Shown: positions 26,727-36,611, numbered from the stretch's first letter. The stretch is DNA of 64,000 nucleotides from Bacteroidales bacterium (GCA_016293845.1 JAEDDH010000008.1:1-64000); one strand, 5' to 3'. Notes: generated by a model from the sequence alone, not told the origin. Numbers and translations: made by a program.

Positions 26727-28184
26727 ATGAGAGTTTTAATGTTTGGTTGGGAATTTCCTCCGCATATATCGGGAGGTCTTGGCACTGCCTGCAAGGGTAT
26801 TGTTGATGCTCTTGGTATGCGTGGCGATACCTCTTTGGTGTTTGTAGCTCCCAAAATCTTTGGCGACGAGCAATCGGTTAACACAGTGTTTGCCGGAGCC
26901 GATAGATATGCCAAAACTCACAAAAACATATTAGACCGCAATATACGGATAGTGCTTCCGCAGCCTTCGCCCGAACAGAAAATTACTAATCAGGACGAAC
27001 TTGTAAAATATGTTGAAGCTTCGGATAAGCTGATTTATATCGAAACAGCCTCGTATTTGCACCCTTATCTTCAGCCCGGTCAGATTGAGCGTATACTTAT
27101 GCGCAAAAATATTCCGCCCGAAAAAGTATATGTTGACCCCGACGGTCGCCTTGTTACCATCGAAAACGGTAGCAAAAAGCCAATTTCAGTGTCGATAGGA
27201 GATACGGTTGACAACAATACACAAAAAACTGCAAAGTTTGAATTTACAGGCGGCTACACATCTGATATTTTTACCGAAACGGGAATGTTTGCACGCATTG
27301 GCGGCAAAATTGCCAATCAACATAATTTTGATGTGATTCACGCTCACGATTGGCTCACCTACGAAGCAGGCATTGCTGCCAAAAAAGCCACCGGCAAACC
27401 TCTTGTGGTGCATGTTCATGCAACGGAATACGACCGCACAGGCAATCGTCCAAATCCGCAGGTGTTTGCTATCGAAAAAGACGGCATGGAGCAAGCCGAC
27501 GCAGTTATCACTGTGAGCAACCTTACCCGCGACATTGTTATCGACAAATATGGCATCGACCCCGACAAGGTGTTTGCTATCTACAACGGCGTAGACTTTA
27601 AGCCAGATCGTCACAAATACAAGAAACCAGAAGGCGAAAAACTTGTTACTTTTCTCGGACGTATCACCTATCAAAAAGGTCCACGATATTTTATCGAGGC
27701 TGCATTCAAGGTGCTCAAACAGTTGCGCAATGTGCGTTTTGTGATGGCAGGCGGCGGCGACATGTTTAACCAAATGGTAACGGCTGCTGCAAGGCTTGGC
27801 ATATCAGATAGGTTTCACTTTACCGATTTCCTCAATCACGACGAGGTGCGTCATCTGCTTGCCGTTAGCGACATTTATGTGATGCCATCGGTGCAAGAAC
27901 CCTTTGGTATAGCTCCATTAGAGGCAGTTAGATGCAATATTCCTGTAATTATATCAAAACAGAGCGGTGTGGCAGAAGTGTTGAAACACGCTATCAAAGT
28001 GGATTACAACGATGTAGACGCTATTGCAGATGCCATTCACGCATTAATAGAATATCCCGCCATATCAAAACATATTGTAAAAGCCGCCCAAAGAGAGTTG
28101 CGCAGTCTAAAATGGCAAGAGAGCGCAAAACAGATTTCAGCAGTTTACAATGCATTGTGCAACAATCAAAATACCGAAATATGA
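26727..28184 (+). CDS. glycosyltransferase, glycogen synthase-like (GT4/GT5 type)
   Basis: A 485-residue GT-B enzyme. N-terminal nucleotide-sugar loop FGWEFPPHISGGLGTACKGI (6-25) and a C-terminal donor-binding part with YNGVDFK, GRITYQKGP and the E-x7-E segment EPFGIAPLE (about 392-400). The key residues appear intact, unlike its operon neighbours. This type is found beside GDE and GH57 genes in Bacteroidota and is taken as an alpha-glucan synthase; donor and acceptor are inferred. A 15-bp tandem repeat lies against its start codon, and its stop overlaps the GH57-like gene by 4 nt (ATGA). Confidence 0.88.
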   Translation: MRVLMFGWEFPPHISGGLGTACKGIVDALGMRGDTSLVFVAPKIFGDEQSVNTVFAGADRYAKTHKNILDRNIRIVLPQPSPEQKITNQDELVKYVEASDKLIYIETASYLHPYLQPGQIERILMRKNIPPEKVYVDPDGRLVTIENGSKKPISVSIGDTVDNNTQKTAKFEFTGGYTSDIFTETGMFARIGGKIANQHNFDVIHAHDWLTYEAGIAAKKATGKPLVVHVHATEYDRTGNRPNPQVFAIEKDGMEQADAVITVSNLTRDIVIDKYGIDPDKVFAIYNGVDFKPDRHKYKKPEGEKLVTFLGRITYQKGPRYFIEAAFKVLKQLRNVRFVMAGGGDMFNQMVTAAARLGISDRFHFTDFLNHDEVRHLLAVSDIYVMPSVQEPFGIAPLEAVRCNIPVIISKQSGVAEVLKHAIKVDYNDVDAIADAIHALIEYPAISKHIVKAAQRELRSLKWQESAKQISAVYNALCNNQNTEI

Positions 28185-29470
28185 AAACATTAGCTTTTAA
28201 TATCAATATCCATAAATATTTTTTGTTGAAAAAATACCGCTTTTTCGACATTGGCAACGACAATTTTTATTTTGACGAACAGTCAACTTGTTCGGCATTA
28301 GAAGCCTCTGAGCGCAACTGTCTTAAACCTGCATTAGAGATGCTTTTGGCTCTCGCTCATCGCTACAAACGGAGGTTTAAGTTTTCGATTACAATTTCGG
28401 GATTTGCCTTGCAGCTTATTGAGCAGTATTGCCCAAATACCCTTGAACTGCTAAAACAACTTGCGCATACAAATGCCGTAGAGTTTGTGGCATCGCCTTA
28501 TAATCATTCGCTTGCAGGTGTTAACGATATTGCAGAATTTAAAAAGCAAGTGGGTATTTCGGTATCAGAAATTCAGCGGCTGTTTAATGTTACGCCCGCA
28601 ACCATGCAAAATACCGACTTGATATATACCGATTCTATTGGTGTGGCGGCTTACGAAATGGGTTTTAAAACTGTGTTGCTACAGCCCGAAGAGCGCAGTT
28701 TGGAGGTTAAAGGCACCGATTATCTATATTTTCATCCCACAGTACCGAGGTTGAAGATTATTACACAAAATCGCAAATACAGTATTCTGTTTGAAAACGC
28801 ACTTAAAGACGGTAAACTATTTGCGCCTGATTACCTTGTGGAGCAGCTTGGCAATAATGCCTCAGGAGGTGATATCTTGTTTGCATCGCTCAATTGCGAA
28901 TATCTCGACGGCACTAAATACAACAACCGCGATGTGCTTTTGTATGTTAAATCGTTTGTTGAGAATATCTTAGATTCTAAACGGTTTAAATTTGATACTC
29001 CATCGTCGGCATTGCAAAAGTTTCAACCCATAGCTCCATACAAACTGCCCGACCCTGTGCCGGGTTTGAACTATCCTGCTTATCTTGCTCCATGGCTTGG
29101 CAACGACCTTCAACGCGAGGCTTTTGCAAAACTCAATGCCTTAAAAGAAAAAATTAAGTTGGGCGTTAATGCTACCTTGCAACAGATTTGGCAGCGTTTG
29201 CAGTGCAGCGATTATTTTTTCTTCATGTCCGACGGCTATTTAGACGGTACTCAGCAAAACATAGTTACCAATCCGTTTGGCACACCGTACAACGCCTTTA
29301 TCACCTATATGAATATAATTGGTGATTTTGAGCGCCGTGTCCACCTCTCAATCGACAACACAAGCATTAACCAACTATCCAACAAACAAATCGCCGATTC
29401 TATCAAATACTATCAAGCACGAATCAAAGAACTAAAACAGGAGTATCAGAAAAGAAACTTGCTGAGTTAG
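28181..29470 (+). CDS. GH57 alpha-amylase-like protein, probably inactive
   Basis: A 429-residue protein following the Bacteroidota GH57 pattern: RFFDIGND (20-27), FSITISGFALQL (68-79), LIYTDSIG (147-154) and APWLGNDLQREAFAKL (303-318). Family active-site segments are changed. The N-terminal HQP is IHKYF (10-14), the expected AETY-HSL is ASPYNHSL (104-111), the TEGA nucleophile region reads LLQPEE (166-171), and the acid/base DYETFGEH region reads LNCEYLDG (237-244). So it is probably a pseudoenzyme or has altered chemistry. ATG 28181 overlaps the glycosyltransferase stop. Confidence 0.75.
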   Translation: MKTLAFNINIHKYFLLKKYRFFDIGNDNFYFDEQSTCSALEASERNCLKPALEMLLALAHRYKRRFKFSITISGFALQLIEQYCPNTLELLKQLAHTNAVEFVASPYNHSLAGVNDIAEFKKQVGISVSEIQRLFNVTPATMQNTDLIYTDSIGVAAYEMGFKTVLLQPEERSLEVKGTDYLYFHPTVPRLKIITQNRKYSILFENALKDGKLFAPDYLVEQLGNNASGGDILFASLNCEYLDGTKYNNRDVLLYVKSFVENILDSKRFKFDTPSSALQKFQPIAPYKLPDPVPGLNYPAYLAPWLGNDLQREAFAKLNALKEKIKLGVNATLQQIWQRLQCSDYFFFMSDGYLDGTQQNIVTNPFGTPYNAFITYMNIIGDFERRVHLSIDNTSINQLSNKQIADSIKYYQARIKELKQEYQKRNLLS

Positions 29471-29479
29471 ATAATAAAA

Positions 29480-29514
29480 AAGGCGTGGAAAATGTTTTCC
29501 ACGCCTTTTTTTAT
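29480..29514. terminator. bidirectional terminator between the GH57-like gene and purC
   Basis: A long perfect stem (AAGGCGTGGAAAA/TTTTCCACGCCTT) with a minimal loop and flanking A/T runs between convergent genes. Confidence 0.92.
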
Positions 29515-29528
29515 TTTTCATTTGTAAA

Positions 29529-30473
29529 TTATCCTAAACATTTGCTCACATTATCTTCGATACGTTTGGCGATATCTTGCGATTGTTCGGCTTTTTGGAA
29601 TTTTTCGCCGGTGATGTGTTCGTAGAGTTCGATGTAGCGGTCGGTGATGCCTGATACTATAGAATCGGTCATTTCGGGCACTTTCTGACCTTCTTTGCCT
29701 TGAAAACCATTAGCCATAAGCCATTCGCGAACAAACTCTTTTGAAAGCTGTTTTTGCTGCTCACCTTTGGCAAAGCGCTCGGCATATCCATCCAAGTAGA
29801 AATAACGCGATGAATCGGGAGTGTGGATTTCGTCGATGAGGACTATTTTGCCGTCTATCTTGCCAAACTCGTATTTGGTGTCAACGAGTATAAGACCACG
29901 TTTAGCGGCAATCTCGGTGCCACGGGCAAAAAGTTTGTAGGTGATTTCCTCTATTTTCGCGTAATCTTCGGCAGAGATAAGTCCGCGTTTGATGATTTCT
30001 TCCTTAGAAATATCCTCGTCGTGACCCTCGGCAGCTTTGGTGGTGGGGGTGATGATAGGAGTGGGGAATTTTTGATGTTCTTTCATTCCTTCGGGAATCT
30101 TAACGCCGCAGATTTCTCTTGCACCAGATTTGTAGGTACGCCACGAACTACCTGTGAGGTATCCGCGGATAATCATTTCAACAGGAAAAGCCTCAGCCTT
30201 GCGTCCAACAGTTACCATAGGGTCGGGAGTGGCAAGTTTCCAGTTGGGAACAATGTCGGCGGTAGCGTCTAAGAATTTTGCGGCTATTTGGTTAAGAATC
30301 TGACCTTTGAACGGAATACCTTTTGGAAGTATTACGTCGAAAGCCGAAATACGGTCGGTAGCCACCATTACAAGTTTGTCGTTGCCGATAGAGTATACAT
30401 CGCGAACTTTGCCGTGATAAACATTGGTTTGACCTTTGAAGTTGAAGTCGGTTTTGATTAATGCGTTTGCCAT
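29529..30473 (-). CDS. purC: phosphoribosylaminoimidazole-succinocarboxamide synthase
   Basis: A 314-residue SAICAR synthase joining aspartate to CAIR in purine synthesis. Motifs: GKVRDVYSIGNDKLVMVATDR (22-42), AFPVEMIIRGYLTGS with the substrate-binding RGY, and LVDTKYEFG followed by LIDEIHTPDSSRY. The length is that of the longer eukaryote-like form common in Bacteroidota. It is third in a minus-strand unit after the S46 peptidase and phoH genes. Confidence 0.95.
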   Translation of the reverse strand: MANALIKTDFNFKGQTNVYHGKVRDVYSIGNDKLVMVATDRISAFDVILPKGIPFKGQILNQIAAKFLDATADIVPNWKLATPDPMVTVGRKAEAFPVEMIIRGYLTGSSWRTYKSGAREICGVKIPEGMKEHQKFPTPIITPTTKAAEGHDEDISKEEIIKRGLISAEDYAKIEEITYKLFARGTEIAAKRGLILVDTKYEFGKIDGKIVLIDEIHTPDSSRYFYLDGYAERFAKGEQQKQLSKEFVREWLMANGFQGKEGQKVPEMTDSIVSGITDRYIELYEHITGEKFQKAEQSQDIAKRIEDNVSKCLG

Positions 30474-30477
30474 AATA

Positions 30478-30523
30478 TTTATGATTTATGAATTATGATT
30501 TGCAAATTATGAATTGTGAATTG
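30478..30523. repeat. AATTATGAATT-type repeat at the phoH 3' end
   Basis: Imperfect tandem TTATGAA/TTATGATT units fill the purC-phoH gap and encode the last PhoH codons I-H-N-S plus its stop, exactly as at mazG (13731-13749). Confidence 0.6.
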
Positions 30524-31454
30524 GAGTTTCGTAAGCGCTGATAATCTTTTTTACAAGTTTGTGACGCACCACGTCGTCGCCGCTAAACGATACAAACGCA
30601 ATTTCTTTTATGCCTTGTAGAATATGCAGCGCGTGCACAAGTCCCGAATCAGATTTGCGCGGAAGGTCGATTTGCGTTTGGTCGCCTGTTACAATAAACT
30701 TAGAGTTTTCGCCCATGCGGGTGAGAAACATTTTTAACTGAGCCACTGTTGCATTTTGTGCTTCGTCTAAAATAACGGCGGCGTCAGATAGCGTGCGACC
30801 GCGCATAAAGGCAAGTGGGGCAATCTGCACAATGCGTTCCTCAATCATATCTTCTAATCGGCGTTGAGGAATCATATCGTTGAGCGCATCGTAAAGAGCC
30901 TGCATATAAGGGTCGAGCTTTTCTTTCATATCGCCGGGCAGAAAACCGATTTTTTCGCCAGCCTCTACTGCGGGGCGGCAGAGGATTATTCGGCGTACCA
31001 TACCTGTTTTTAATGCTCTTACGGCAAGAGCCACAGCAAGATAAGTCTTTCCTGTTCCTGCGGGACCCGTTGCAAACAACAAATCGTGACGTTCAAACTC
31101 TTTTACCATCTGCACTTGGTTTTGCGAGCGCGGACGGATAGGCACGCCCGTTACTGAATACACAATAGCATCTCCACCTCCGGCATATAGCGACGCTTTG
31201 TCGAGATCTTTGTTTAAAATGCTTTCTAATTCGGTGTCGGATAAAGAGTTGTATTTTGCAAAATGAGCCTTGATGAGTTCAATAGATTCAGAAAAACGCT
31301 TTACCTCGTCGGTTTCGCCGAGAATTTTAATTTCGTTTCCACGGGCAATGAGTTTTAATTTTGGAAAATTCTGACGTATTTTTTCCAAACGCTGCTCGTT
31401 GACACCGTAGAATACCACGGGGTCGATGTTGTCTAAATCTAATTTCTGCTCCAT
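30507..31454 (-). CDS. PhoH family ATPase
   Basis: A 315-residue P-loop protein of the PhoH family. An N-terminal KH-like region (about 20-90) precedes the ATPase core with Walker A GPAGTGKTYLAV (about 135-146), Walker B VILDEAQNAT and the GDQTQIDLP sensor motif. Members are linked to RNA metabolism and phosphate stress; the precise role is unknown. It starts 2 nt after the S46 peptidase stop, so the two are co-transcribed. Its last four residues come from an AT repeat. Confidence 0.92.
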   Translation of the reverse strand: MEQKLDLDNIDPVVFYGVNEQRLEKIRQNFPKLKLIARGNEIKILGETDEVKRFSESIELIKAHFAKYNSLSDTELESILNKDLDKASLYAGGGDAIVYSVTGVPIRPRSQNQVQMVKEFERHDLLFATGPAGTGKTYLAVALAVRALKTGMVRRIILCRPAVEAGEKIGFLPGDMKEKLDPYMQALYDALNDMIPQRRLEDMIEERIVQIAPLAFMRGRTLSDAAVILDEAQNATVAQLKMFLTRMGENSKFIVTGDQTQIDLPRKSDSGLVHALHILQGIKEIAFVSFSGDDVVRHKLVKKIISAYETPIHNS

Positions 31455-31456
31455 AC

Positions 31457-33583
31457 CTAATTTATAATCTCGAGTTCTTTGATGATGTTTTGTGCGTTGG
31501 CAAATTTATCTATTATAAATAATACATATCTGATATCCACAGCGATAGTGCGTTGCAACTCTGGTTCAAACATTACATCGCCGCTCATCGATTCCCAATT
31601 GCCGTCGAATGCCAAACCAATTAATTCTCCATCGCCGTTGAGCACAGGACTGCCGCTGTTGCCGCCCGTTATATCATTGTCGGTAAGAAAATTAATAGGA
31701 ATTGTACCGTTTTCGGAGTAAAGACCAAAGTCGCGTTTTTTGAACAATTCCTCCATTTTTTCAGGAATTATAAACTCCTTGTTGTCGTTGTTCTTTTTGG
31801 CAAGATACGATTCGTAGTTGGTTTGCCATCCCATATCTTTGCCGTTGTAGGTGTATCCGCCCACTTTGCCGTAGCTTAGGCGCATGGTGCTATTGGCATC
31901 GGGACTCAAAAGTGTATCGGGATTAATTGATTGTGCCATTTCCATCATAGCTTTGGTGTACAGGCGTTGGTGGTAATCGATTTTGGCTTGTGTATCCTCA
32001 GAAATCGAAAATTTGTCCATTATATCAATAAACTCCGAAGCAAGCAAAAACAGCACATCGTTGTTGAGAGTTTCGGCTTTTGGCTTTTTGATAAATTCTT
32101 CGTAACGTGTCTGGTCTGTAAAAATCGAGTATTGAAATGCTACCTCCAACGCAGGGAAGAATGCCGCATCACCAATACCTTTGGGCCAATATTTTTGGGG
32201 AACGTTTTTCATATAGAGCTGCATCATCTCTTTTGTAAGAGCATAATCCACATCCTTATTATAATCGCGGAAATAGCTTTGGTAATTATCTTTCAACTTA
32301 GCCACTTCTTCTTTTTCCATTTGATCGTAACCGAGCGACAAGTAATAATGCAGCATGTAATGTTCGATTGCAAAATTGATACATTCGCAGCAATAAAATA
32401 TAGTAGTGCTCCAATAGGTTTGATATTTATCGTTGAGGTCGATAGCTGCAAAATCTTTTTGAAGCAACGGTAAAATCTTTTTATATTCATTTTTTTTGTT
32501 GTTGGTAATCCATTGAGCAAGACGGCGTTCGTTTTCAATTTTGCGGTTTAATACGCCAAGATTATCGATGCCTTCGTTAATACCGAGATAACATTTGTAT
32601 CCATTGGCGTAGTTGGCGTATTTGGCTGTGTATTGAATATTTATTTGCTCATCTTTTTCCATAAACTCTTTGAGCGATTTGAGATACGCGCCAAAAACCT
32701 CAACAATGATTCCGTTTTGATTGCGTTTCATTTGGTCAATACCATACGAAGAGTATTGACGCATAGTTTCGCCGGGGTAACCTATGGTCATGGTATAATC
32801 GCCCGGTTGAAAGCCTTTGAGATTGATTTTGAGATATTTTTTGGGTACAAAAGGAATATTATTTTCGTTGTATTCGGCAGGAGAACCATCGGGAGCGGTG
32901 TAAACTCGGAAAATACAGAAGTCGGCGGTTTGACGAGGCCATACAAAATTATCGGTTTCGCCACCAAATTGTCCCAAAGATTCGGGCGGAGCGCCTACCA
33001 AGCGTACATCAGTGTAAGTGATGTATTTAAACATGTAGTAATAGTTACCGTCAAAAAAATTAGTTACCTCCACTTCGTATTTGCCATTTTCGGTATTTTC
33101 CTCTTGCATAGTTTCGATAGAGCCTTCTATTACCGACGCTTGGGCAGAGGGTGATAGTCCTAATACTTGTGGGGTAAGAATCTTGTCGGTAACATCTTCG
33201 ATACTAATTAATTGCGAAACGGTTTTGCCTTTTATCGGTAGTTCGTCGGCAAGCGTTTTTGCCCAAAAACCATCGGCAAGATAGTTGTGCAAAAGCGAAC
33301 TTTGCGATTGAATGTCGTCGTATCCGCAATGGTAATTGGTAAATAGCAATCCATTTTTAGAAACAAATTCGGCAGTACATTCATCGTGATTTAGCACCAC
33401 AACGGCGTCTTTGAGGCATGCTTGGTTGAGACTGTATATATCTTCGGGAGTAAGTTTAAAACCGGCGGCTTTCATTTGGTTGTAGTTTTTGCCAATGAGC
33501 GAAAGAATCCACATACCTTCGCCGGCGTATGTGCTTGATATAATCGAGAAAATTGTTAGGGCGGTAATGATTAGTCTTTTCAT
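31457..33583 (-). CDS. S46 family dipeptidyl-peptidase (DPP7-like)
   Basis: A 708-residue exported serine peptidase that removes dipeptides from oligopeptides in the periplasm. Signal peptide about 1-20 (SIISSTYA). The catalytic triad regions are visible: His in LFTNYHCGYDDIQ (about 77), Asp in WPRQTADF (about 214) and the nucleophile Ser in GGNSGSP (about 650). The residue after FD in LAFDGNW is Gly, as in DPP7, rather than the Arg of DPP11, so hydrophobic rather than acidic P1 specificity is expected. I chose ATG 33583 for the signal peptide. Such enzymes feed asaccharolytic Bacteroidota with peptides. Confidence 0.92.
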   Translation of the reverse strand: MKRLIITALTIFSIISSTYAGEGMWILSLIGKNYNQMKAAGFKLTPEDIYSLNQACLKDAVVVLNHDECTAEFVSKNGLLFTNYHCGYDDIQSQSSLLHNYLADGFWAKTLADELPIKGKTVSQLISIEDVTDKILTPQVLGLSPSAQASVIEGSIETMQEENTENGKYEVEVTNFFDGNYYYMFKYITYTDVRLVGAPPESLGQFGGETDNFVWPRQTADFCIFRVYTAPDGSPAEYNENNIPFVPKKYLKINLKGFQPGDYTMTIGYPGETMRQYSSYGIDQMKRNQNGIIVEVFGAYLKSLKEFMEKDEQINIQYTAKYANYANGYKCYLGINEGIDNLGVLNRKIENERRLAQWITNNKKNEYKKILPLLQKDFAAIDLNDKYQTYWSTTIFYCCECINFAIEHYMLHYYLSLGYDQMEKEEVAKLKDNYQSYFRDYNKDVDYALTKEMMQLYMKNVPQKYWPKGIGDAAFFPALEVAFQYSIFTDQTRYEEFIKKPKAETLNNDVLFLLASEFIDIMDKFSISEDTQAKIDYHQRLYTKAMMEMAQSINPDTLLSPDANSTMRLSYGKVGGYTYNGKDMGWQTNYESYLAKKNNDNKEFIIPEKMEELFKKRDFGLYSENGTIPINFLTDNDITGGNSGSPVLNGDGELIGLAFDGNWESMSGDVMFEPELQRTIAVDIRYVLFIIDKFANAQNIIKELEIIN

Positions 33584-33603
33584 ATAATATTGATAGTTTT
33601 TAA

Positions 33604-33640
33604 AACGGCGGATTTCCATAAAGGTAGGAAATCCGCCGTT
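33604..33640 (-). terminator. hairpin between infB and the S46 peptidase gene
   Basis: A perfect 14-bp stem AACGGCGGATTTCC/GGAAATCCGCCGTT with a 9-nt loop. Following on the minus strand is a weak TTTTAAAAA tail. It probably ends the rimP-nusA-infB transcript. Confidence 0.7.
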
Positions 33641-33665
33641 GTTAGTTATGAGAATATTGTTGATA

Positions 33666-36545
33666 TTACAATTTTTTGCGAACTTCTTTTTCTTCGTAAG
33701 ACTCGATGATGTCGCCAACTTGTATATCGTTGAATTTGTCGATATTGAGACCACATTCCATTCCGGTGGTAACCTCCGAAACGTCGTCTTTGAAACGTTT
33801 GAGCGAACCGAGCTCGCCTGAGTAAACCACTATACCGTCGCGGATTACGCGGCATTTGTTTTTGCGGATAATCTTTCCGTCTTGAACCATACAGCCTGCA
33901 ATGTTGCCCACCTTGGAGATTTTGAAAATTTCCTTGATTTCGGCTGTACCTGTGATTTCCTCTTTGATATCGGGTGAAAGCATACCTTCGAGAGCGTCTT
34001 TAACGTCGTCGATAGCATCGTAGATGATGGAGTAGAGACGGATTTCAACGTTGTCTTTTTCGGCAAGTTTCTTGGTGCCTTGTGCAGGACGTACTTGGAA
34101 ACCGATGATAATTGCCTTTGAAGCCTTGGCAAGCATAACGTCGGATTCTGAAATCTGACCAACGCCTGCGTGTATAACTTTAACTTTGATGCTTTCGGTA
34201 GAGAGTTTTTCAAACGAACTTTTGAGAGCTTCGATAGAGCCTTGCACATCGCCTTTGATAACGAGGTTGAGCACAAGCTCTTCGGTGTTGCCAGCAATAA
34301 CGTCGTGGGCAAACTTGTTGAGGTCCATTACATTGATGCGGTTGGTGATTTCGCGTTCGATTTGCTGACGGCGTACTGCGCGTTCGCGAGCCGAGCGTTC
34401 GTCTTCCATTACCTCAAATTTGTCGCCTGCGTTTGGTGCTCCGTTGAGACCTAATACTGAGGCTGCCTCGGCAGGTCCTGCGCTCTTGATACGTTTGTTA
34501 CGTTCGTTGAACATTGCTTTGATTTTGCCTGAATAGCAACCTGCCCAAACTACGTCGCCCACTTTGAGTGTTCCGTGGCTTACAACTACGTTGGTAACAT
34601 AGCCTTGACCATGGTCGAGCGATGCTTCAACTACCGAACCAAATGCGGGACATGTGTAACTTGCTTTAAGGTCGAGCAATTCGGCTTCAAGAAGAATACG
34701 GTCGAGAAGTTTGTCTACATTAGTACCTTGTTTTGCCGAGATGTCTACACAGCCATAATCGCCACCCCAATCTTCGGTTAACATTCCGCGTTCCGAAAGT
34801 TCGCGACGGATTTTTTCGGGGTCGGCATTAGGACGGTCGATTTTGTTGACTGCAAAAATGATAGGCACGTTGGCGGCTTTAGCGTGGCTGATAGCCTCCT
34901 CGGTTGTGGGCATTACTTGAGAATCGGCTGCAATTACAATTACCACAATGTCGGTGATTTTGGTACCGCGGGCACGCATAGCGGTAAAAGCTTCGTGACC
35001 GGGAGTATCAAGGAATGTAATACGTTTGCCGTCGGGAAGTGTAACGTTGTAAGCACCAATGTGCTGAGTGATACCGCCTGCCTCGCCTGCAATAACGTTG
35101 GTTTTACGAATATAGTCGAGCAATGCGGTTTTGCCGTGGTCTACGTGTCCCATGATGGTAACAATAGGCGGACGCGGCTTCATATCGTTGGGGTCTAATT
35201 TTTTTGTGAGGTCGGTTTCGTCGCCGATGTTGAGGAATTTAACTTCAAAGCCAAATTCTTCGGCAAGAATGCTGATCATTTCGGCATCGAGGCGCGAGTT
35301 GATTGAGATAGGAGTGCCAAGGTCGAAGCAAGTTTCGATAATTTTGTTAACCGGCACGTCCATAAGCGACGAAAGTTCGTTTGCCGTGATAAACTCGGTG
35401 ATTTCGAGCACCTTTTTCTGAGTTTCTGCGAGTTTGTTTTCCTCGTTTATACGTTCACGGATAATTGCACGTTTATCGTGGCTATGTTTAGAAGTTTGGC
35501 TCTTTCTACCGCTGCTTTGCTGAATAGCAAGAGTCTCCTTAATTTGTTTCTTGATATCTTCGGCGGTAATCTCTTTTTTAATCTCCTCAGGACGGCGTTT
35601 TTTGTCGCGGTTGCGGCGAGGCTCGTTGTTTTTGTTTTCGTTGCGCTCGCTTTTTTTCTCTTCTCCGCCTTTTTTGCCGTTTTTAGCCTGACGGTTTTTG
35701 TTATCGCCTTTTCCGTTTTCGCGTTGATCTTCTTTTTGCAAGATATCAACGGGTTCTTTGCCAATGCGGCGGCGTTTTTTCTTGCTTTGACGGCGGCTCG
35801 AATTGCTTTTTGGCTCTTCGTGGAGTTCAATTTTGCCCACGATAGTAGGACCAGTTATTTTGTGCACTTTAGGAGCAAAAATTTCGTCGTCTTTGGGCAC
35901 TGCATCGTTAGAGAGACGATCTTGAGTGCGTTTTATCTCTCGGTCTTGTTGACGGTTGTCGTCGCGACGATCGCCGTTGTTTTGATTAGCAGGACGTTGG
36001 TTGAGCGCATCCAAGTCAACTTTTCCCACAACCTTAATAGTGCGTTCTTCTTTTTGGTTGGGGTTGTTTTGTTTTTTCTTTTTGTTGTCGTTGCGCTGTT
36101 GTCCGTTCTGATTGTCGGTCTTTGTGTTTTCTTGTTGCACAGGCTGTTTGGGTTTGTTGTTGTCAGCTGGTTTTTGTTGCTGTGGCTGTTGTGGATTTGT
36201 GGTTTTAGTTTTATTGTTTTGATTCAAGTCTATTTTTCCTAAAATCTTGAATTCTTGTTTTTCGTTTTTGTTGTTATTTTGATTTTTGTTTTGTTCTTTG
36301 TTTTGAACTTTGTCGGCAGTTATTGTCTCTTTTCTTTTCTTGTCGATTTCAACTTGTTTTTCAACTTGTTTTTTTGCCAACATGTCGGAGCTGAACTCTT
36401 TAACGAGCATGTCGTACTGATTGCCGTCAATCTTGGTGTTTGGGTTGGCGTCAATTTTTTGTCCTTTTTTGTGAAGAAACTCTACAATGGTGTTGATACC
36501 TACGTTTAGTTCTTTTGCTATTTTGTTAAGTCTTATGTCCTGCAT
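33666..36545 (-). CDS. infB: translation initiation factor IF-2
   Basis: A 959-residue GTPase that places initiator tRNA on the ribosome. An IF2_N helix domain (about 1-55) is followed by a long Q/N/K/R/E-rich disordered region (about 75-370) with three copies of a VGK-[IV]-[DE]-L motif, a second IF2_N domain (about 390-445), then the G domain with GHVDHGKT, DTPGHEAF and NKIDRP, and domains II-IV with DVQGS and RPAQGTK. The disordered region explains large antisense frames. Last gene of the rimP-nusA-infB unit. Confidence 0.97.
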   Translation of the reverse strand: MQDIRLNKIAKELNVGINTIVEFLHKKGQKIDANPNTKIDGNQYDMLVKEFSSDMLAKKQVEKQVEIDKKRKETITADKVQNKEQNKNQNNNKNEKQEFKILGKIDLNQNNKTKTTNPQQPQQQKPADNNKPKQPVQQENTKTDNQNGQQRNDNKKKKQNNPNQKEERTIKVVGKVDLDALNQRPANQNNGDRRDDNRQQDREIKRTQDRLSNDAVPKDDEIFAPKVHKITGPTIVGKIELHEEPKSNSSRRQSKKKRRRIGKEPVDILQKEDQRENGKGDNKNRQAKNGKKGGEEKKSERNENKNNEPRRNRDKKRRPEEIKKEITAEDIKKQIKETLAIQQSSGRKSQTSKHSHDKRAIIRERINEENKLAETQKKVLEITEFITANELSSLMDVPVNKIIETCFDLGTPISINSRLDAEMISILAEEFGFEVKFLNIGDETDLTKKLDPNDMKPRPPIVTIMGHVDHGKTALLDYIRKTNVIAGEAGGITQHIGAYNVTLPDGKRITFLDTPGHEAFTAMRARGTKITDIVVIVIAADSQVMPTTEEAISHAKAANVPIIFAVNKIDRPNADPEKIRRELSERGMLTEDWGGDYGCVDISAKQGTNVDKLLDRILLEAELLDLKASYTCPAFGSVVEASLDHGQGYVTNVVVSHGTLKVGDVVWAGCYSGKIKAMFNERNKRIKSAGPAEAASVLGLNGAPNAGDKFEVMEDERSARERAVRRQQIEREITNRINVMDLNKFAHDVIAGNTEELVLNLVIKGDVQGSIEALKSSFEKLSTESIKVKVIHAGVGQISESDVMLAKASKAIIIGFQVRPAQGTKKLAEKDNVEIRLYSIIYDAIDDVKDALEGMLSPDIKEEITGTAEIKEIFKISKVGNIAGCMVQDGKIIRKNKCRVIRDGIVVYSGELGSLKRFKDDVSEVTTGMECGLNIDKFNDIQVGDIIESYEEKEVRKKL

Positions 36546-36611
36546 TTTTAAATTTGATAATTAACTGCTGTTATATCTAAGTTTTCGGCATATCTTTGGC
36601 GAATCCATGGC

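Noticed and set aside
35478..36242. 254-residue plus-strand hydrophobic frame opposite infB
   Set aside because: It lies wholly opposite the Q/N/K-rich region of IF-2 and its Phe/Val/Leu-rich translation is a by-product of that repeat composition.
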